This document shows, piece by piece, positions 35,689 to 47,414 of a stretch of DNA of 64,000 nucleotides; the stretch's first letter is position 1; each line of letters opens with the position of its first letter. The notes under the pieces are model-generated. The model worked only from the letters and a program-made list of their open reading frames with translations, was not told the DNA's origin and made no database searches. Source of the stretch: Toxonevra muliebris (lineage: Eukaryota; Arthropoda; Insecta; Diptera; Pallopteridae); the NCBI GenBank assembly GCA_963691655.1, contig OY829328.1, forward strand, positions 16,012,704-16,076,703, in the 5' to 3' direction. The translations under genes were made by a program, and so were the position numbers.

Positions 35689-36627
35689 ATGACAACCAAT
35701 ACCGAAAAGTTACTTCAAAAAGCATTAAAAGATAAACAGAAACGCCTAAAACCAGGTGAATGCGAAAAATATGTGCGTTTGGTGTTGGATTTTAGAATGG
35801 TCACTTCTCCATTTGGACAGGAACTGCTGTTAGGATTGAGTAATTCACAGTTGAGATATGATATTCGCGATTTACCTCAAAAAGATTGTATATTATGGGA
35901 ACGTAACGTTGGGCAAAGACTACTCGTTCCAGGTGAACCGGAAATAGTTGGAAATTTTTTGAGTGAAAAATGGCAAGTGGAAAGTCAAGTTGTGCGTCTT
36001 GTCCACTCAAAAGAGTTTGAAAAGGCAATAAAAACATCAACTCTCTTAACAATTGGTGAAAGTTTACAATCGGCTTTTCCGTCGCTGCATCATACCTTAA
36101 TTATTTTAAGTAAAAAAGAGAAAAACAGCAATGCCAGCACAAAAATTACAGCAGCCTTAATTGAATTACAGATACTGCATGAGATTGGAGTTCGTCAGCT
36201 GGAACCCAATGTTAACGAATTGATAGCGCTACTGCGTCGCTTCACCAAATCGATTGCAGAAGCACCATACAAACAGCAGAAATCGGAAACTTTGGGCAGT
36301 TTTAAAAAATATCTGGCCAACGATAAGAAACAGTGCGTACGCGTAGTAGGCACTAATGGATTCGGTCGTTTGTGGCAGCAGCACTTGAATCGTCTGCCTT
36401 TGGTTACTTTGGAAATTGCTGAAGCTATTATTGCAAAGTACTCCTGCCCCAAGAAGTTGATGGATGAATTTGAAAGCAATGCCAACTTAGCTATAAACGA
36501 AATTACTGAATTGAAGATTAATCGCGGTGGACCAGCGCCACTGCTAACTGATCGACGCATTGGAAATGTGCTGAGCTCCAAGCTGTATACGTTATACAAT
36601 GCTCGTAATCCAAATGCCTTGATCTGA
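35689..36627 (+). CDS. mms4: Mms4/EME1, non-catalytic partner of Mus81
   Basis: Single-exon gene of 312 aa. The N-terminal part (LVLDFRMVTS onward) occupies the ERCC4-type nuclease position but has no ERK-x3-D catalytic motif, as expected for the EME1/Mms4 subunit. The C-terminal half carries the family's most conserved stretch: TKSIAEAPYK (about 187-196), the GFGRLWQQHLNRLP block with EIAEAI after it, and DRRIGNVLSSKLY near 290-302. Mus81-Eme1 cuts branched DNA such as stalled forks and Holliday-type intermediates. At 312 aa it is shorter than human EME1, lacking most of the disordered N-terminal region. The start is preceded by AAAG and has only one sensible in-frame ATG. It diverges from Nop10. 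Confidence 0.9.
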   Translation: MTTNTEKLLQKALKDKQKRLKPGECEKYVRLVLDFRMVTSPFGQELLLGLSNSQLRYDIRDLPQKDCILWERNVGQRLLVPGEPEIVGNFLSEKWQVESQVVRLVHSKEFEKAIKTSTLLTIGESLQSAFPSLHHTLIILSKKEKNSNASTKITAALIELQILHEIGVRQLEPNVNELIALLRRFTKSIAEAPYKQQKSETLGSFKKYLANDKKQCVRVVGTNGFGRLWQQHLNRLPLVTLEIAEAIIAKYSCPKKLMDEFESNANLAINEITELKINRGGPAPLLTDRRIGNVLSSKLYTLYNARNPNALI

Positions 36628-36633
36628 AATAAA
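36628..36633 (+). terminator. Poly(A) signal abutting the mms4 stop codon
   Basis: AATAAA starts one base after TGA (36625-36627). If used, the 3' UTR would be only about 15-30 nt. An AATAAA near 36830 is an alternative. Confidence 0.55.
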
Positions 36634-38125
36634 TCTTTAGGCTGTTTAGAATAGTTAAATCATATTTTATTTAGTTTTTAACTTAATTTTAATTACACAT
36701 TTATAATTATATCTGATTAAATTATTCAATACTTATTTGTAATAATAATTAAAAAATCACATTATTTTGCATATTCCGTAATTTTGTTTGAATTTTTCCA
36801 CTTAATTTGACAATTTTACATTTAGTCATTAATAAAATTCTACAATTTGTCATTTAAGAGTTAAACTTAAGTTGTTTTTTGTTTTAGAAATATATATAGT
36901 TTTAGTTATCGAAAGTTATGTAATGAGTTTTTGTAGCATGGTGTTTTATTGTTCGAAATGTCTGAAGTTTTCTTTTTCTTGTACAAATGTGTTCTCAATG
37001 TTATGAATTTAAATCGCAATAGGACTATGAATTACAATGCGATTTTTAGAAAAAAATGTATCCTTTTTAAAACTGGTTAAATAAAAAAAAAAGAAAAAGA
37101 AAATAGTTTCTACTTGGGAAGTCAAAAATTTATTCGATGAACGCATTGGGCTTTAAATCTCTTATACTTTTAAGTTTGGTTTTTGGCATTTCGTTTTTTT
37201 TTTTGCTTTGTTAAATAGATTTTTAGTTGGCATATTTTTTTTTTTTTTTTTTTTTTTGCTTTTATCGAATTTTAATATTGGTCGAATTTGTGAAAAAAAA
37301 ATATTTCCAAAGAATTTTTCAAGTTTACAATATTCTGATATGTAAAGCACATTTTTGAAATAATAGTTGAACATAAGTTCCAGTTTCACATTTGTTCACT
37401 ATAGTAATCTCTAATAAAATGAAGTTATCCAAAAGAAGAAAATTATTGAATTCGACTAAGAAAGCAACAAAAAAATGTAAAGCCAAGCACTAACAGTAAA
37501 ATTTAAAATACGTTTTATAATGGAAGGAAATTGCTTTTCTTAAACAGAAATAATTTTTAAATAAACAGAAACTCCCCCTTATCCTTTTCTTATGTGACCA
37601 TCGCTTTTGCTTTACACACTTTTTGCTGAATGAAATAAAATTACTACGAAAATTGTTTTATGCCATAAATTTCGATTTTCGGTTTCTTTTTTAATGAGTA
37701 TATTTCAATTTAAAGCTACTTATTGATATTTAAAAAGCATTATGTATTAAGAAGTTGTTTAAATATGAAATCTAGGTGTATAGTATTTATAGATTATGAT
37801 TAGTCTACTACAATGTTCTAATGTCTGGATACTTAATTTATTTATAAAAGTGTATGTATAATTTAGCTAAAGCCTTCAGCCAGTGAACAAATAAAAAATT
37901 AGAGGTCTACATACATTTATACATATATTTTAACAAATTTATATAAAAATTACTTACAAATTATGCAGAAAGAAATAATAATAATGATATAATAGATCTG
38001 AGCAACTATGAACACCAAAGCAGAAAAGAAATTAAACAAAAATAAAAAAAATTTATATAATAATATACACTTATACCTCTTACTTATCACACTTCTCTTC
38101 TAGTGAAATTCTCTGTTGTGCTTCT
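36634..38125. other. Intergenic / 3' UTR stretch between mms4 and the TMEM170 gene
   Basis: Convergent gene ends with no coding sequence between. It contains a run of about 23 T at 37235-37257. Minus-strand poly(A) signals for the TMEM170 gene are plausible near 37845. Nothing else was recognised. Confidence 0.55.
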
Positions 38126-38515
38126 CTACAGCGTTGCCAGAATGCGTGTGAAGCCCAGACATGCTGAAACAATCGTTTGTCCTACTCCCCAAACCATCGC
38201 GTATATTGGTGACATGGGCAAACTGGAGGCACGATGAACGAACGCTATTACTGCACTGCTGATAATACCGCTCATTGCTGGCGACAGAAATCCCATCACC
38301 AATATTAGAATCGAGAAGAAACGCCCGAATTTGTGTTTACGCAATGTAACGAAGGCAACCAATGCAGCGCAGGTATGTATGAAGATGGAAGAGAAGAGCG
38401 CCCACAGAAAAATGTGATACCACATTTCACGAAATGTATTGAGGCGGTTTTGTGAACGTAAACCCATAACATCGGCAATTGTGTCCAACTCATCGGAATC
38501 ATCGAGGTCGGACAT
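38126..38515 (-). CDS. TMEM170-family membrane protein
   Basis: Single coding exon, 129 aa. A short acidic N-terminus (SDLDDSDELD) is followed by FREMWYHIFLWALFSS and three hydrophobic segments at about 33-55, 64-90 and 101-126. The protein ends in FTRILATL. The EMWY-FLWAL block, the LRKHKFGRF loop and the RILATL C-terminus are signature features of TMEM170A/B. Members are endoplasmic reticulum and nuclear-envelope proteins; human TMEM170A is reported to influence ER sheet and nuclear pore organisation. From memory, the Drosophila homologue carries a CG number next to windei, which would fit conserved linkage. No intron is seen in the coding part. Confidence 0.9.
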   Translation of the reverse strand: MSDLDDSDELDTIADVMGLRSQNRLNTFREMWYHIFLWALFSSIFIHTCAALVAFVTLRKHKFGRFFSILILVMGFLSPAMSGIISSAVIAFVHRASSLPMSPIYAMVWGVGQTIVSACLGFTRILATL

Positions 38516-39784
38516 TACAAGATGATAACGGATTCTCTGAAGCGTCGACGTGATGATTGCAGTTGAACAAATTTGTTCACTTTTATGCTGATTGGCGATT
38601 GATGATTATTATGCTGAAACGAATTGTAGATGCTGATGATGCAGTGATAGCGGTGATGTTGGTGTTTGTTGTGTGCCACAATTTTTTACAATTGAAAATA
38701 TCACAAAATATTATTTGCTTATTAGTTTGTTAATTCAGTTATTGTTGTTGTGTTGCTTTTATGGAATATAGTCGTCGTCGTCGTGCGTACATTTGCAGTG
38801 GAAAAACGTAACACTTGTTCTCTCTTGATCTCCTTCGTAACGATCAAGTTCATTTATTTAAATTTTAACATTGCATCATTGATTTCTGCTGATATTTGGA
38901 TAATATGCGCTTGCTTCTGCGCCCAATCATTGCTTTTCTACAAACACTTTGCATTATTGTTCAACCTGCAATTAATAGAGTAAAACAGAAGGCTTAGCAC
39001 AACAAATTCAATTCAAGTAGCAGCTAGAGTTGTTTTGTTTTCTGATCAATAGCTTATCTCACAAATGACTCTGAACTACTGATAAGCGATTGAGCAGTAT
39101 GGCGCAGCAAAATCGAAACTTTTATAGGGCGTGTTAAGTCAAGCAGCATGATTCATTTCCACTAATCAAATTATTATTTACCTTTATGGTAATGTAATGC
39201 AGAAATTAAAGTTACAATGCAAGAATTGCTAATGTTTACCATAAATTCATGCTTCCCCAATGCTTTCCAACGCCGCTGCTGCATCCAGTTGTCCTAGAAA
39301 TCTAGAGCGCACAGCCACTTTCATATGCAAATTTCATTTCAGTTGCTATTGCTGGCGTTTGCGGTTTAAATCCTTACTATTTATTGCTCAATTAGTTTAT
39401 AGTTTTGTAAATAATAGTTATTTATTAATCATAAATCGCAATCGATTTACAAAATATCTTTTTTCCACTTTAGTCGTTTTGCACAAATAAAAAATTTGAC
39501 AACTGTCATTATGCATTCATTTTCCTTCCCTTATTTCCAGATATGCATTTTTGAGTACTATAAGTGCCAATGCATCATCTTTGAGAAGAAATTTTTATGA
39601 AATTTTAGTGAATTAGTGGTGATTGCATTATTATCCAATTGCGCACACAAACATTTTTTAATCTAAAACCTATGTGAGACTTTACTTAATGTTATAATAC
39701 GATATTCTCTATTTTGCTTTCCTTAACACACGTTATTATGTTGGCTCGAACTGTAGAGACAGCTTCTTCGTAGTTGTCATTCTC
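38516..39784. other. Divergent interval between the TMEM170 gene and Yeti
   Basis: It must contain the TMEM170 5' UTR (CAG/GAT-rich near 38520-38760) and promoter. No further coding sequence is supported; open frames at 38750-38983 and 39260-39490 show no domain. Confidence 0.55.
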
Positions 39785-39794
39785 AACAGCTGTT
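39785..39794. promoter_or_regulatory. E-box core-promoter motif (AACAGCTGTT)
   Basis: Perfect palindromic match to AWCAGCTGWT, 181 bp before the Yeti start codon. It is the same motif class found before TMEM223 and, in a weaker form, before mms4. Confidence 0.5.
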
Positions 39795-39974
39795 AAGGTG
39801 CGAATGGGATAACTATAACTGACGAGTCAAGTACTTGGTTTTCTTTGTGGAGTTGAGTGTAGATTCGCTTTTCTTGCGCGTGTAATTCATTTTCTTGTAA
39901 AATTAAATTTTCCGCTCGAATAATAAATTTCAAGTTCTTTTAAATACTTAGATTTTTACGAATTCCTGCCCGAT

Positions 39975-41061
39975 ATGTATCAAGAAGAAGATTATGGTTC
40001 CGACAGTGATCAAAGTGACGAAGACTTTTTCCCAGAAAAGGAATCAGCAGCCCCGGCAAGTGAGGAAGATGAGAGTAGCGGCCATGAAGAAGATATCGAA
40101 GCCGAAGAAAGCCTTGATGAAAAACGAAAGGGTAGAAATAAGACACGAAAGAACAAAATTTTAAAAAGAATAAAACGTCATGCAGTAGATGAAGAGGAAA
40201 GTGACGAAGAAGTTTCAGAAAATAATAGCAACAAAAGATGTACCCGGCAAACAGAAGCAGACGTAGACAAATCAAATAAATCTAAACTTGAAAAAAATGA
40301 ACTGGAATCAGATGATGATGAAAAATCACGTACGGATGCGCTATGGGCTGACTTCTTAAGCGATGTAAAGCACGTGCCCAAAAACTCCAGCACCACTACA
40401 GAAATGAAATCGACAAAAAAAATGCGTTTGGCCGAAGTAGACACTGAAATAGCCACCACAAATGGCAAACAACACACTTCATTTAATTCTCAGGTGGAAA
40501 AAGCGCAAGTGGGATCCAACCTAAAGAGTTTGGTAGGGACTGACACACCCAAGCCAAATGTTGTCACTGAAATTGTTGATTTTGCTGGTGAAGAAGTGCT
40601 AGTACAAAAAACCATAAATACCGATAGTATCAAAGAGAATAAAGCGTCCATCACTCCGAAAGCCACAACAGCAAACGGAAGTAGCAATAAACGTGGTTTA
40701 CCTGGAATGCTAAAACGCCCTTCAGCGTTGGCGGCAAGTAGCAGTGGCAGTAGTAGCGGCGGTGGACTAGGTTCTTTACTTAATCAATTTGGGAAGAAAA
40801 AGAAAATATCAGTGTTGGAAAAATCGCAACTAGATTGGAGTAGCTTCAAACAAGACGAAGGCATTGACGAAGAGTTGCAGACTTTTAACAAAGGCAAGGA
40901 TGGGTAAGTTTTGCCAACAACTTCGATATGAATATTGAAATAAATTGTGTATGATTCTTGTTTCTTGTAGTTACTTGGAACGTCAGGACTTTTTGCAACG
41001 AACCGATTTACGTCAATTTGAAATTGAAAAGCAGCTGCGTCAAACGAAACGAAATCAGTAA
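39975..41061 (+). CDS. Yeti: Yeti, BCNT/CFDP1-family chromatin protein
   Basis: Exons 39975-40903 and 40971-41061 flank a 67-bp GT-AG intron (phase 2, restoring Gly), giving 339 aa. The first 110 or so residues are strongly acidic and Ser-rich with basic patches (KRKGRNKTRKNKILKRIKR). The middle is disordered. The C-terminal 80 residues form the BCNT domain: GSLLNQFGKKKK, then VLEKSQLDWSSFKQDEGIDE, GKDGYLERQDFL and LRQFEIEKQLR. The family (yeast Swc5, mammalian CFDP1, Drosophila Yeti) acts in H2A.Z-type chromatin remodelling and chromosome organisation. The splice site lies inside the BCNT domain, so the open frame alone would miss the last 30 residues. A poly(A) signal lies at 41312. Confidence 0.92.
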
Positions 41062-41311
41062 TTTATCATGCATTGTCATCACTAAAAATAATTTTTAATT
41101 AAGAAAGCTACATTATCCTATTTCTCACTGTTTTGCATACAAAAAATTTATACTTTAGGCAATCGCGATCATCAAAATATTCCATTAGTATTTAACAATA
41201 TGTACTAAATTTTTATTAATATTTTTTATTTTTGTTTGCTAAACTATCGATTCAAAAACATTTTTGTCGCAATATCAAAGCATACATAAATGCATATACC
41301 TTAATAACAAT

Positions 41312-41317
41312 AATAAA
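41312..41317 (+). terminator. Likely poly(A) signal of Yeti
   Basis: AATAAA about 250 bp after the Yeti stop. It is the first clear AATAAA hexamer I noted downstream. Confidence 0.5.
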
Positions 41318-41786
41318 TATGCCAGAGCAACGCAAAACTATAGGTATATCAAATATTTTTGCATTTTTCTTTTAATAGTGTAAAAGCTAATATGTACATT
41401 TAATTTTAAAACTGAAATCAAATTACGGCACGAAAGATAGGCATAGAAATAGCTCAATCGAGATAATTTTGGCATGGTGGCGGCAATTGATGTGTGATAT
41501 TTCATAGTAAAGAAAACATTTTTTTTTTTAATACTACATTTTAAAATAAAAGAAAACTATGAAGAGTCAGTCTAAGTGAAAATGTAGCTTATCCCATTTT
41601 AAACATATTGAGGGCTTCCTGACATAAGGGCGTATTCGCCAGGACACAACTTAGTCTATAAGCCCTCGATATGCATGATTTTTCGGACAGCAACTTTGAG
41701 TATTTGTCAAAGATTAAAAAGTAATCACTTTAAAATACATATTTGCATATGCTTGCTTTAAAACTGCATTTATAGTCAACGTGTGG

Positions 41787-42010
41787 TCGCCGTGGCATAG
41801 TGGTTAGGGTGCTGTACTACTAAATAGGATATCCGATTTCGATTAAAAATAGAAAAAAAAACATTTTGTTTAATTTTTACACGGCACTACCTGTTAGTAG
41901 GCAAATGGTAAAAATTGGCCAAGAAAAGTTTTCTATATCGTCATTCAGATGCGGCATAGCACTGTAGGTCTCTTCTATTCGTGAACAAATATAACTCGCA
42001 CAATATGAAT
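41787..42010 (+). mobile_element. tRNA-derived SINE, second family
   Basis: The head GGTCGCCGTGGCATAGTGGT includes a perfect A box (TGGCATAGTGG, 41793-41803), followed by GCTGTACTACTAAATAGG. The 3' part holds GCATAGCACTGTAGGTC and TATTCGTGAACAAATATAAC, which I associate with a dispersed fly repeat ending. The B box is mutated (ATCCGATTTCGATT). The head matches the minus-strand copy ending at 18122. Confidence 0.6.
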
Positions 42011-42337
42011 TCGAAAATTACTAAGAAATATTAAATTTATTTACTTTGAATTCGATTTTAAAAACACATCTAAATTAAAGTCCAAGGCAAACTTGTAAAA
42101 ATTAAACGTAAACCAGAAAACTTTAATCTGATCCAGAAAAACCACTATGATTTTCCAAATCAGCTTGGAATTCCATTTGGTGTAAGTGGTTCTAGCTCTT
42201 CGAGGTATTTTTTACGAACTAGTATTGTATTTTTATTTCATTAAAATTATTAAATTATTATAGCTAAATCCAGATTAGAACTAGTGAAATTTATGCAGTG
42301 GCTTAGTTTGTTACTTAAATCTTTTGTTTCTCTAAAC

Positions 42338-42658
42338 CATTGGTCTTCAAACTGTGCTCCATAGAGCCTTGGGGATCCACGAAATTTTCCAAGGGCTCCG
42401 CGGGAATATGTGAAATTTTAAAATGATTGAGTTTATTTTTAAATTTAGCTCTTCTATTTATTTATTGAATTTTCCCTAATGGAACTAACAATCAGTGTGC
42501 AAATCTTAAAACTATTCTCCTTAATTAAATTAAAAATAAATTTAAATATGTTTAAAGTCATAAACTTTTCTTTTTATTTGTGATTTTATTTTAAGGGCTC
42601 CTCAAAATTGAATGTCGTCCAAAAGAGCTCCGCGGCAGAAAAAGATTGAAGACCACTG
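42338..42658. mobile_element. hAT-family MITE with perfect 8-bp TSD
   Basis: The ends CATTGGTCTTCAA and (complement) CAGTGGTCTTCAA form a TIR with one mismatch. Both flanks carry CTCTAAAC (42330-42337 and 42659-42666), an exact 8-bp duplication. An 8-bp TSD with a CAG-type terminus is diagnostic of hAT elements. Subterminal GGGCTCC and GCTCCGCGG motifs recur near both ends. The 321-bp interior is non-coding. Confidence 0.9.
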
Positions 42659-45600
42659 CTCTAAACTGTTATAGTTTCGTAGGTATATAAATCTGTTTAA
42701 AATCTTAACAAATATCCTCCTTCAGCCTTCTAATTGAATTTTTTAATATATATGCACATCGTAAAATAAACTGAAACAAATCAGAAGATTCTCTTTATTC
42801 CCAATTTACATTTAAGTGAATAAATTCAAAGCTCTTAATAGCCATGAATTCGCCGCATTTAAGCCAAAGAAAAGAGAAGAAACTAAAATTTAATTGAAAT
42901 CAAAAACGTAAACAAATCTTTACGGCGAACCTCTGCACCTGCGAATTCGATATGCTACAAGTTTTGCTTAACATCTTTTCGGTAAACGCTAACAGCTTTG
43001 CTTGGTTTCTTCATTTTAGCCAAAATGTTGCTACTTTATCAATGCGCGTATTTAGTTGAATTTCGTCTTTGTGCGATGAAACTACAACAAATGTTGACGT
43101 TAATATTTAAAGTTCGAAGTTTTTGAGTGTTTCAAGTGTATGTAAATTTTACTATATTTCATTGATAACAACAACAAATTAAAGTGTAAAAGAAGCGCAT
43201 AACATAATTGAATTGAGCAAAAAAAAAAAAAAAAAAAAAAAGTGGTAAAGAAGAAGAAGAAATGTACTGCAGCTAACTGAAATTGGTTACAGCGTTTGGC
43301 CATGGTCAAATGAAGTATTCGAATATGTTTTAAATTATTATTACTATTGTTGGATTCAATTTGTAATATTTTGAAATACTTAAATTATTTAAAAGTTATA
43401 GTTTTTGTGTTTTGTTTGAGTGGAGAAAGTGCAAAGCAAACATCATCAAAAATAAAAAATTTTAATTATATGCAAGCAGAACAAACAGCAGTTAACGAAA
43501 TATAAAATAAAATCTCAAAAAATTAAAAGGAGCCAAATAGAAGTAGGGTTTAATCCAATAGTTTTGAGCTGAATAACTTATTTTTTAAATTCAAGTAAAA
43601 GGATTATATTCTTAAGAACAAAGCATAATGCAGTTAAAAAGGTTTGTAAAAAATTAATATTAAAACCTATTGCAATACAGTTAACGAATGCTGGTGTTAG
43701 CTTAGATTTAAAAGCAACAATTTGGATTCTTATTCTTATGTAAAGTTGTCAGATTGACAACTTATTGACCAAGTGTTTTTACAAAAACGAATTGCATTGA
43801 AAATGTTTGATTAAAAAGTGTACGTGCGTAATCCCACAATGCCTCCATCATCCATTTATACATTCTTTCAAACATATTTAAAATAGTATTGAGGTATCAA
43901 TAAATCCCTCAAACCTTCTTTTAATGAGGTTAAGGTTAAAATACATATGCTATGATCACACAAGCTTTGTGCTCCAGGATATTATTTTCTCCGATTCACT
44001 TTTGAACGAACAACGGAGAAGCTTCAAATATGAGAACAAATTCAGGTGAAACTGTTGAACATGACAAAACAATATCTTAAATAAACTAGGGAGATTAGGT
44101 TTTGAAAAAAAGTTGACGTTAACTAACTATTTTATCTTTCATCTATTCTATTGAAAACTATGCAATTTAAATGCAGTTTTTTTTATATATAACTTCAACT
44201 TTAAAATCTATAGTATTCAACGATTTTTAAATATTTTGTTGTACTCCTATCTCTTTCTCTCTCATAAGTGTCGCAGCCAGAAATATGAAAATCAGTAACT
44301 TGAAATTTTTAAATCAATCCTTACTATAAATCAAAAATTGTATATTTCCTTTTTTCCTCGCCCTAGTCATGAGTTCTGTGAAATTGTTATAATAGTGAAT
44401 ATTCATGTGCCTTAATAAAGGCAGCTCAAGCAGACATATTACTATTAAGAAAATTACTTTTATTTTGTAATTTGAAAGTCTTCAAACTACTACCATAACT
44501 AGTCTTAATGATATACAAACTCGTAATGCAAATTCAATCTCGCTGGTTTTCCATGAAAACATTATCAGGTTTTATTTTTTGCTTTTTATTTTTATTTGTT
44601 GTTGTACTGCATTAGTTATTTGGGGAATACCTCTTGTTAGTGCATTTTATACACAAAACAAAAAAACAGTCCCAAAAATAAACCAAAAACAAAAACAACC
44701 AGAATAGGCGTTTTTATATTTTAGCTTAGATCTCTGATCAGAGCATGCTTTAAAATCTCTGAGGTAATTTTAAAACGCATTGAGCACGAACTATCAGAAA
44801 ACAGCATTAGAGTAAACATATTTTCTTTCATAAGAAAAACTATTTATTTATCGTATTTATTATTTTTATTTTTTTTTTAATATTCACCTTCTAATTTATT
44901 TTCACTTGTAGTCGTCTGCCATTTGAACCTTATGTATTTTACACTTTTCAACCGAGCTTTGTCTGGTCAGTCAATTTCTTGTAGAGAATGTAAAGAACGC
45001 TCAAAGTAAAAAAGAAAGGCGTTTTTCTTTTTCCATATGATTCCATATGAAAATTCATAGTTGTCATAATTATGTGTATGGTAGCTTAAATAGAAGGATA
45101 AGTAATTTTTTTCAACAAAAAAATGCAGATATTTGATAATTCCTCTACGTTTATTTACGTGCTCATTTTTGCTCATGCAATATTTAATAATTTTTGTTAA
45201 TTAATTAATTATTACTTGATTTCAATAAACATTGCACAAAAGTAACATGCAACAAGATTTTTATAATGCTGTCAACACTTGGCTAACTATTAACAGCAGC
45301 AACTAAAAACAGAAATTTACAGTTTTTGACCTACTAAGCCAGCGAGCAAAATAAAAAGTGTGTTTTTGTTGTCGATAGTGTTCAAGTAAATATTTGTATG
45401 AGCGACTTAAAATGGCAGGCTAAATTGAATAGTGAATGCCCATAATTATAAATAAAAAAAAAAAATCAAAACTTGAAGTATTTTTTGAAGCGAAATTATC
45501 AAGAAATACTTTGAAAATGGGATAAAAAGTCAATTATGGTTATTAAGGGTTAATTATGTTGGAATAAATTTGCTATTCTAAGAGTGGTAGGGAAATTAGA

Positions 45601-46234
45601 GAACACATTTGTAGTTGGTAATCATAGGAAACTGGCAGCAAAATGTTTGTTTCGATCGACGTGGTTTGAGCATAGTTTCAAAGTAGATATGTCCATCTAT
45701 AAAACAGAATTATCGACTGAGATCTGCTCAACTGAAGATTCTTATGCTCTTGTGCACACGTGCTACTATTTGGCTCACGTTGTTTTAAAGTTATTTAATT
45801 TTAATAAAATTGCATAAATGTTAACCACCATTATAAAGCTAGTCTTTAATTCTGCGGTCAAAAGCAATAACCGCATAAGCCGACTTTAAAAATAATTTAA
45901 GTATAAATGCTATTGTGCTCTTCTTACTGCATTGGCCATGCACGTAAAATGAATTCCCATATTTTTCGAAACAAAATTAATGACAAAAGAAACATAATCG
46001 TTTACATACATAGAGTAGCAAACAATACAATTACTTTAAACCGTGTTTATTTAAAATTAGTTTTTCAGTCTTAACCGATATATCTTTTGGGCACAAAATT
46101 TGATAAAAAGTGATTCAAGTGCCATTTATCCGCTTCGGAGGAAATAAAAAAAAAAAACGAATTTTGTCAACCCGATACTCAGGAACTGCGATCTAAAAGA
46201 TATTTTACTATCCTAATCAAAGTTAAAACATCTT

Positions 46235-46543
46235 CTATAGAACAGAATTTGGTGGTTTATTGAATACTTCCCTTTCATGTACATTCAAACAGAATTGGAG
46301 CTCTTGTCCGTCATCATCCATACATAAACGATATTCTGTCTCATTGGACAGACCTAACTTATTTACATTTGTAGCTAAGTAGCCGACCAGTAATGACCAG
46401 TTGAGGTCGGGAAAAAGTTCAATGATTAATTTAGAATTGGGCTGGCTAAATGTGAAAAAGTGATCGGAGCCAATGTCCACAATCGATGAAACCGTGGGAG
46501 TTAGTTCATCGACGGCCAGGTACCCAATTGTGAATTACCCAAA
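46235..46543 (-). other. Unrecognised open frame of about 102 codons
   Basis: The frame has balanced, non-repetitive residues (for example IELFPDLNWSLL and RLCMDDDGQELQF), unlike the compositional frames around it. It has no ATG until GTG/ATT-type positions and a TAA directly upstream. No flanking AG acceptor near its 5' edge stands out. It could be a decayed gene or transposon fragment or an exon with an unseen boundary. I do not recognise a family. Confidence 0.2.
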
Positions 46544-47398
46544 ATTGTCCCGGTTGTCAGGTTTAAAACACTAGGGCATGTGCATAATTGGATTCAAATG
46601 TTAGTTGTGGGTCTAAAGACGAAAGCAGTTCAGCCATAAACCATTTTTAAATCATCCCAATCAGACCTGAAAGGGAGGACAATATTCAATTTTCTTCGAC
46701 ACCGAAAGTATTAGGAATATCAGAAAAAATGCTTAGATGATCAGTTTCAAGATTTAACAAGTTAGTCTTAACAAACAGCCTCAAAGTAATTGCAGTTATC
46801 TGTTATTTGAGGTGTAAACCAAATCAACGATTCAATGGCAAAAAGAAGGGGTAAACAGAGCATTTGCAAATTACCAAATTACAAATAAAAATATTTGAGT
46901 GAGTGAAATCTTTAGGTTTCTTTGCTTCAATTTATTCACCCTTTCAAAAGTTCAAACTATCCTGTTCTGATTTCTCCAGCGCTCCTGCCGATCAGAATTA
47001 TTCCAAGCAAGTGAAGTAAAAATGATCAATTATTCTTTAAAATTGAGTTGAATTATGTATGTATCTAGAAAATTTATACTTAGTACACTTAACACCGTGG
47101 TGGAATATGAAATCCATATCTAAAAAAGCCCAAACTAATTACCATTAAAACTCGCAACCCAACTGTGAGTAAGTAAGCCTTGGAAATGAAGGAAGCTTTA
47201 CATTTTTATTGATATGAATGCGTATGACGAGATGCTGTCACTTCCTTGATCATTAATGCAACCTCTACTTTTACTGAAATTTTATAGGATTTTCGCTAAA
47301 AGTTGCAATCATAAATTACAATCGTCTCTAAAGGAAGAAAAAACCACAATAATCTTACATACTAGAATCCAGTTCGAGTAAGGAAAATATTATGTTAA

Positions 47399-47414
47399 AA
47401 CAAAAGACTTAAGA
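47399..47414. repeat. Copy 1 of a dispersed 16-base motif
   Basis: AACAAAAGACTTAAGA, identical to copies at 51001-51016 and 60736-60751, all in the plus orientation. Sequence just downstream is weakly similar between copies 1 and 2 (ATTAAGAAAAA and TTATTATAAAAA). Confidence 0.7.

Noticed and set aside
36195..36599. Minus-strand 134-codon frame
   Set aside because: Antisense shadow of mms4; no domain and no promoter context.
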